Part shown: in pieces, positions 59,522 through 64,000 of the stretch | Numbering within the stretch: the stretch's first letter is position 1 | Layout of the letters: each line of letters opens with the position of its first letter | DNA from: Tenrec ecaudatus | Lineage: Eukaryota > Chordata > Mammalia > Afrosoricida > Tenrecidae | DNA length: 64,000 bases | Direction: 5' to 3' | Assembly (NCBI RefSeq): GCF_050624435.1 | Contig: NC_134546.1 | Span: forward strand, 38,705,501-38,769,500 | The notes under the pieces: model-generated | The model's database searches: none | Told to the model about the DNA's origin: nothing | The model's input: only the letters and a program-made list of their open reading frames with translations | Program-made: the position numbers and the translations under genes

Positions 59522-61753
59522 GGAAAGTCTTGTGAGAAAGCTGCATGGCATGTGACGCTTATCCCACCCCGCAGGCGTGAAGAAGAAGGTTCTTGGGGGT
59601 GGGTTTTCAATCTTCCCAGGTGAGCCTGGTGCCTTGGGGACAGGTTGATGCTGCCGTCCTGTTAGGAACCAGCTATTCTGGGAAAGCCACCCTGAGCAGA
59701 GGGAATCCAGTGTGAGGCCTGGAGGCCAGGCCTCCTTGTGCTATTCTGGGCCCCTGTAACACAGGAAGGATATGGGGGGACGACTTTCAGAAACTAGATG
59801 GCAACTCAAAGAACCTGAGAGGTGGAGGGCTCAGGACCCCCGAGCTGCACGTGTGCAGGGGGCGATTGTGCCGAGTGTCAGAAGGAGCAGGCAGGAGTGG
59901 GGGCCTGGGGGCCGAGGGCCTCGCCAAGTGCTATAAATACTTTCCACAAAACAAAGCGCAGCAGAGCCCTAGTCGTGGATGATCATGAAAGCCAGGCGCG
60001 GTGGACTGGCTGCAGGGAGGAAGCCATCGTGCCACGCGGGTGCCTCCTTCTACACACACGGCGGCTCGTCTGCCTGCACAGGTGAAGGCCGTGGCCAGTC
60101 CTGCGTTGGCATCACCTTTGCACATACACGGACTAGACCGCTGCCGGCTCAGGAGTAGCTGTAGGGAGACCCCTTCTCCACAAGGAGAGAATGGCCTCCT
60201 CCTCCACCTCCCCGCTAGACGATTTGAAATGCTGTTCCTTTTCAGGGAGCGGTTGCGTTGCTCTCCAATCTCCACTCTCTTCGCCCCAGAAAGGGGTACA
60301 AGGAAACCTAGGAGAGCCGCTGCTAGACAGGACAGCCTGGCTTTCCTGGGTCACGCACATTGTCCGCTGTGGCCGGGGTGCATTCCCACCACTGTTCTGT
60401 CGCCCTCTCAGCAGAGACCAGCTGCGTGTTCCTTCTCAGCTTCCTCTGTAGCCGGGGCCTGACTTTCGCAGGTTTCTGCTGTAATACATCAACCCAGGGC
60501 CACTATGTTTGAAGCCCCTGAGCCTGTCAGGTGGCCCTCCTTCTTGATCAAAAGGGGAAGTCAAGGTCACCCATGTAGCACGTGGTGGTTCTGCATCTGG
60601 AATTCAGGTCCCCATGAATCTCTATGGCTGGAAAAGGCAGGAATGAGGGGGCAGGAACTTATCACAACCCTGGCCGGGCAAAGGGTATCGAGGCTCGGAT
60701 GGGGCAAGGAGAAAAAGGCAAGAGTGGGGGGGGGGCGGGCACTTGTCCTGAGTGATGTCTGGGGAAGACGTCTGCGGTGCTCTTTCTGCCCTTTGCGTGC
60801 AAAGCCCTGTGGCCCACCTGGGAGCCTGGTCATCTTTCTCAGTGGTCCAGAGATGGGCTTGGAGAGGGGCTGAGCTGAAGGCCGGGTCCTCTGAGCATGT
60901 CCCGTGCCAGCATGCTGGTGGGAGCCCCGTGGGCGAGGCATGCCAAGGGAGGGCGGACTCGTCATAGCTGGATATGCCCGTCCCAATTCAGGAGCTGTTG
61001 TAAGTTACGGACGCAAACAACCTGCCCTCTACAGTATGTCAGCTCTGGCCGCCTCTGGCAGGAGGGAAACTGATGGGCAAGGATAAAAAGTTTCTACATT
61101 TAACCATCTGGCCTGGTGTCCTTGAAGGCTTTTTATTTTGTTTTTCTTCTTCTTCCCATAAATGCCTTGCAGGAGGAGGGGCGGGAACTCTGTGCAGGGG
61201 AGGAGAAGGTGGCTCCTCAGCCTCCTCTTTCTTCTGACTTCCCTGCCCAGCTGCTCCTGGTGCTGGCCCTGGGACAGGCATTTCTTGGAAACGGCTTTCA
61301 GGAATCATGGTAGATGGAATCTCTCTTTCTCTCTCTCTTCTTTTCTCACCCCATTTTGCTTTTGTGGATTGTCAGGCCACTTCCCTTTCTCTGTAACCTT
61401 TAAAGATGTCACTGCTGTTTCTGGGCCATAGTTTCCTGATGGCCCAAAAGAAGTGAGTACTTAATCTGGCCTTGTTCTTCTGGCACGGAGATAGCGGGAT
61501 CCAGAGAGCCCTCTCTCATTGCCGGCCACACATAGCAAGTTACAGTTTAACATAAAAATCATTGATAGCAAGTAAATGCGTTTATGAGAAGAGTGGGTGT
61601 CTGGGCTGTTGGAGGTACCGTGTGCAAGAAACCCCAGAACAAAACCCGTACTGGTCTCGCTTACCCACCATCCAGCAAACTCTGATCAAGACAGAGTTGC
61701 TGAGCTTGTCCAGGACCCAGGCGACCACAAATTCATTATCTAAGCCTTTCTGA
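59522..61753. other. Intron 2, nothing recognised
   Basis: GC-moderate DNA with no repeat family, RNA gene or exon 3. A G run (GGGGGGGG) lies near 60725-60735. Confidence 0.45.
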
Positions 61754-62145
61754 CCAAGGTGAGCTTTTTTTAAAAATTATTTTATTAGGGGCTCATACAA
61801 CTCTTATCACAATCCATTGTGTAAAGCACATTTGTACATTCTTTACCCTAATCATTCTGAAAACATTTGCTCTCCACCTAAGCCCCTGGCATCAGGTCCT
61901 CTTTTTTCCCTTCCCTCCCCACTCCCCCCTCCCTCATGAACCCTTGATAATTTATAAATTATTATTTTGTCATATCTTGCCCTGTCCAACGTCTCTCTTC
62001 ACCCACATTTCTGTTGTCCGTCCCCCAGGGAGGAGGTCACATGTATATCCTTGTAATTGGTTCTCCCTTTCCAACCCACCCTCCCTCTACCCTCCCAGTC
62101 GCCACTCACACACCCCTGGTCCTGAAGGGATCCAAGGTGAGCTTT
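61754..62145 (-). mobile_element. LINE-1 3' end with 14-bp target-site duplication
   Basis: A 5'-truncated LINE-1 tail, reversed, occupies about 61768-62131. Its polyadenylation signal reads TTTATT at 61781-61786 next to a T-rich end. CCAAGGTGAGCTTT occurs at 61754-61767 and again at 62132-62145, a perfect target duplication. It is the same family as 9041-9571, and the clean duplication shows a fairly recent insertion. Confidence 0.93.
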
Positions 62146-62585
62146 CTGATAGGAAATAGCCTGTCGCATACCTCAGAGTTGAAAAGGCTAAAAAAAAGTG
62201 GGGGGTGGGGGCAGGTTTTGCTGTAGACAAACCTTGCTTCTTTACTTAGTAACACATTTCCCTTTGATTTTCACAGTAGGCTGTTCTGTGTGGGAATGTT
62301 GGAGAGGAAACCTTGACGCTGAGAAATTCAGGTTGTGGGTCTGGGCAGCTGATTGAGATTGATATCACAGGAAACAAACTGAAACAATGGCTTTATAATA
62401 GTAGCTTCCACGAGGCGGTGGCAGGCCCTGAGAACAGAACGCGCTGTGGCGGGAACATCAGTGTCCGGATTGCCTCAAAAGTCACTTTCAAGATGAGCCC
62501 CCCCACCACCACCTCTCACCCCCCACTCTCTCGGGAGCTCAGGGTCACTGGTGCACTCCAAGGGCACCCAGCAGCAGCCAATCCG

Positions 62586-62705
62586 AGGGGGGGAAGGAGG
62601 AAGGGAGGGAAGAGGAGGAGGAGGAGGAGAAGGGGGGAGAGGAGGAGGAGGAGAGGGGGAAGGGGGAGGGGGAGGAGGAGGGGGGAAAGGGAGGAGGAGG
62701 AGGAG
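62586..62705. repeat. 120-bp pure purine tract, (GGA)n-rich
   Basis: Only A and G occur on the + strand across about 120 bases, with many GGA/GGAGG units. Such tracts can form triplex or G-quadruplex structures. The open frame through it is a by-product of the repeat. Confidence 0.93.
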
Positions 62706-63109
62706 CTAGCACTCGCTCTCAGATTGAGCTTCCAGTCCGCAAGCTGCTGCTCCTCAGTCAAGATTCGCTTTACACCATGCTGGGAATCGCGTGGGGCACA
62801 GCCTCTGATTAGAAGGGCCGGCTGACCACTGATGCACTAGCAGGGGCTTGGTGAAGATGTGAGTCTTCCGAGAGATGGAGGTTGCTGGCAGCCTAGCACT
62901 GCTATGTGGGGGAGACTAGCGGTCTTAGGGTTTGCTGTGTGAGCTTTCCGCAGAGGAAAGATGGGCCCCAAAAGAGCAAAGCTGTGATTTCAGGTCTGGT
63001 CTCTGGTGCCCTTATTCGCCCATGTTCACATTTATTTTCTGAGGCCCTTCCCATACCCCCTCCTCCTCCTTTTTGCCTTTTCCTGCCTCCCCTAACCTCT
63101 GCCCCCCCC

Positions 63110-63113
63110 CACA

Positions 63114-63157
<44 letters not shown>
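63110..63157. repeat. (CA)n microsatellite
   Basis: About 23 CA units with one phase break at 63120/63121, preceded by a C run. Confidence 0.95.
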
Positions 63158-63159
<2 letters not shown>

Positions 63160-63200
63160 GACCCACACTCCAAACCAGCACCTTTTCCTGCCCCATTTGG

Positions 63201-63403
63201 AAACGAGTCAATGAGCTGTCGATTCCAATCCAATGCATGGTGAGCGGGTGGGACAGAGCTGAATGTCCCCAAAGGCTTTCCAAGGCTGTAATCCTGATGG
63301 AAGCGGGCTGCCCGTCCCTTCTCCCAGGGAGCTGCCAGTAGGTTCAAACCCCTGACCTTTCAGGTCATTGCCAAGCACGTATCCATTGCACCACCTGGCT
63401 CCT
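63201..63403 (-). mobile_element. AfroSINE
   Basis: Full-length reversed copy. GAGCTGTCGATTCCAATCC tail, CCAGTAGGTTCAAACCCCTG B box, ATTGCACCACCTGGCTCC head. Confidence 0.88.
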
Positions 63404-64000
63404 CTTAGCTGATCCATCCCAGGGCGTTGAAGGACAGAGCATATGGAATGGGCGATCCTTTCCAGAGACAATGCCCTAGCCCGAAGAATATTCTTTCACC
63501 TTAAACAAACCGACAAACAGAAAGTCAGCTCCATCAGTAGGTCTTTGCTGAACCCAGTTCTGTGCTGCATCTTGTGAAGGTCAACACCGAAAGGGTCAGA
63601 CAGGAAAATGAGATACGTGAAGGACAAAGGAATGGTTCTCTAATGGTGAGCATCCAGGGTCCTTGGGAGGCGAGCCCGATCAGGTTGGACACAGAGCCTG
63701 CTAATTGTGGGGTTCGGATGGATGGCTCTTGGTATGTTTAAAAATTAATTTCTCCTTAGCTTAACTGTAAGGAGAATCAACACACCTGGGACTGGGGTCA
63801 GTGGTGGGTCTACGAGTCTAGGAGGCAGGGCTGCAAAGGAGGAAGCCGTGCAGGCAAAGTCCTTAAAGGAAAGCCCCTGTAATAATAACAGAACCAGGAA
63901 GGCCACACCAGCTTGGTCTTCACAGCCGCTCCCAGCAGCCCTGGGATCTCTCAGGATGTAAACCAAGAGGAAAGGGTCCTGGCGGGATTCTGGGGTAGCC
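63404..64000. other. Intron 2, nothing recognised
   Basis: No feature identified up to the window edge. Confidence 0.4.

Noticed and set aside
62313..62825. 170-codon frame with a long Arg/Gly/Glu tract
   Set aside because: The tract is the translation of the purine repeat; no flanking exon signals.
59522..64000. EPAS1 exon 3
   Set aside because: No + frame encodes the start of the PAS region flanked by splice sites, so exon 3 must lie beyond the window.

Overview
This window is mammalian nuclear DNA. It holds the 5' part of one gene, EPAS1 (HIF-2 alpha), on the + strand. Exon 1 codes for the first residues of the protein and ends in a GTAAAG donor. About 53 kb downstream, exon 2 codes for the basic helix-loop-helix (bHLH) DNA-binding segment and has canonical AG/GT borders. 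The two exons join in frame: 26 nt plus 191 nt gives 72 codons plus one base. I found no other protein-coding gene. Nearly all open reading frames here are chance frames in intron, CpG-island or repeat DNA.

The organism looks afrotherian. The commonest repeat is a tRNA-derived AfroSINE, with about 30 copies in both orientations and of several ages. Its tail matches the 3' end of an RTE/BovB-type LINE, also present in two broken pieces. A 194-bp hAT element of the SPIN/URR1 type with a perfect 8-bp target duplication at 59312-59521, and LINE-1 3' ends of a type I associate with tenrecs, make a tenrec such as Echinops telfairi my best guess. This is inference and cannot be proven from the window.

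Layout: 1-3700 is upstream intergenic DNA with old repeats. From about 3720 to 6480 lies a CpG island with the EPAS1 promoter, 5' UTR and exon 1. The 5' UTR contains a clear iron-responsive element (IRE) at 4887-4916, the known HIF-2 alpha IRE that lets iron-regulatory proteins repress translation. An upstream ATG overlaps the last base of its stem. From 5407 to 58464 is intron 1, filled with AfroSINEs, LINE-1 3' ends, RTE fragments, microsatellites and long stretches where I recognise nothing. Exon 2 is 58465-58655. From 58656 to the end is intron 2, with the SPIN-like element, a truncated LINE-1 with a 14-bp target duplication, a 120-bp pure purine tract and one AfroSINE. Exon 3 (start of the PAS region) is not in the window.

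The parts form one regulatory unit: a GC-rich promoter, an iron-controlled 5' leader and a long first intron that may carry enhancers. I found no previously undescribed system. The best items for follow-up are the IRE/upstream-ATG overlap, the SPIN-like insertion, and the triple LINE-1 3' end enclosed by one 15-bp target duplication.
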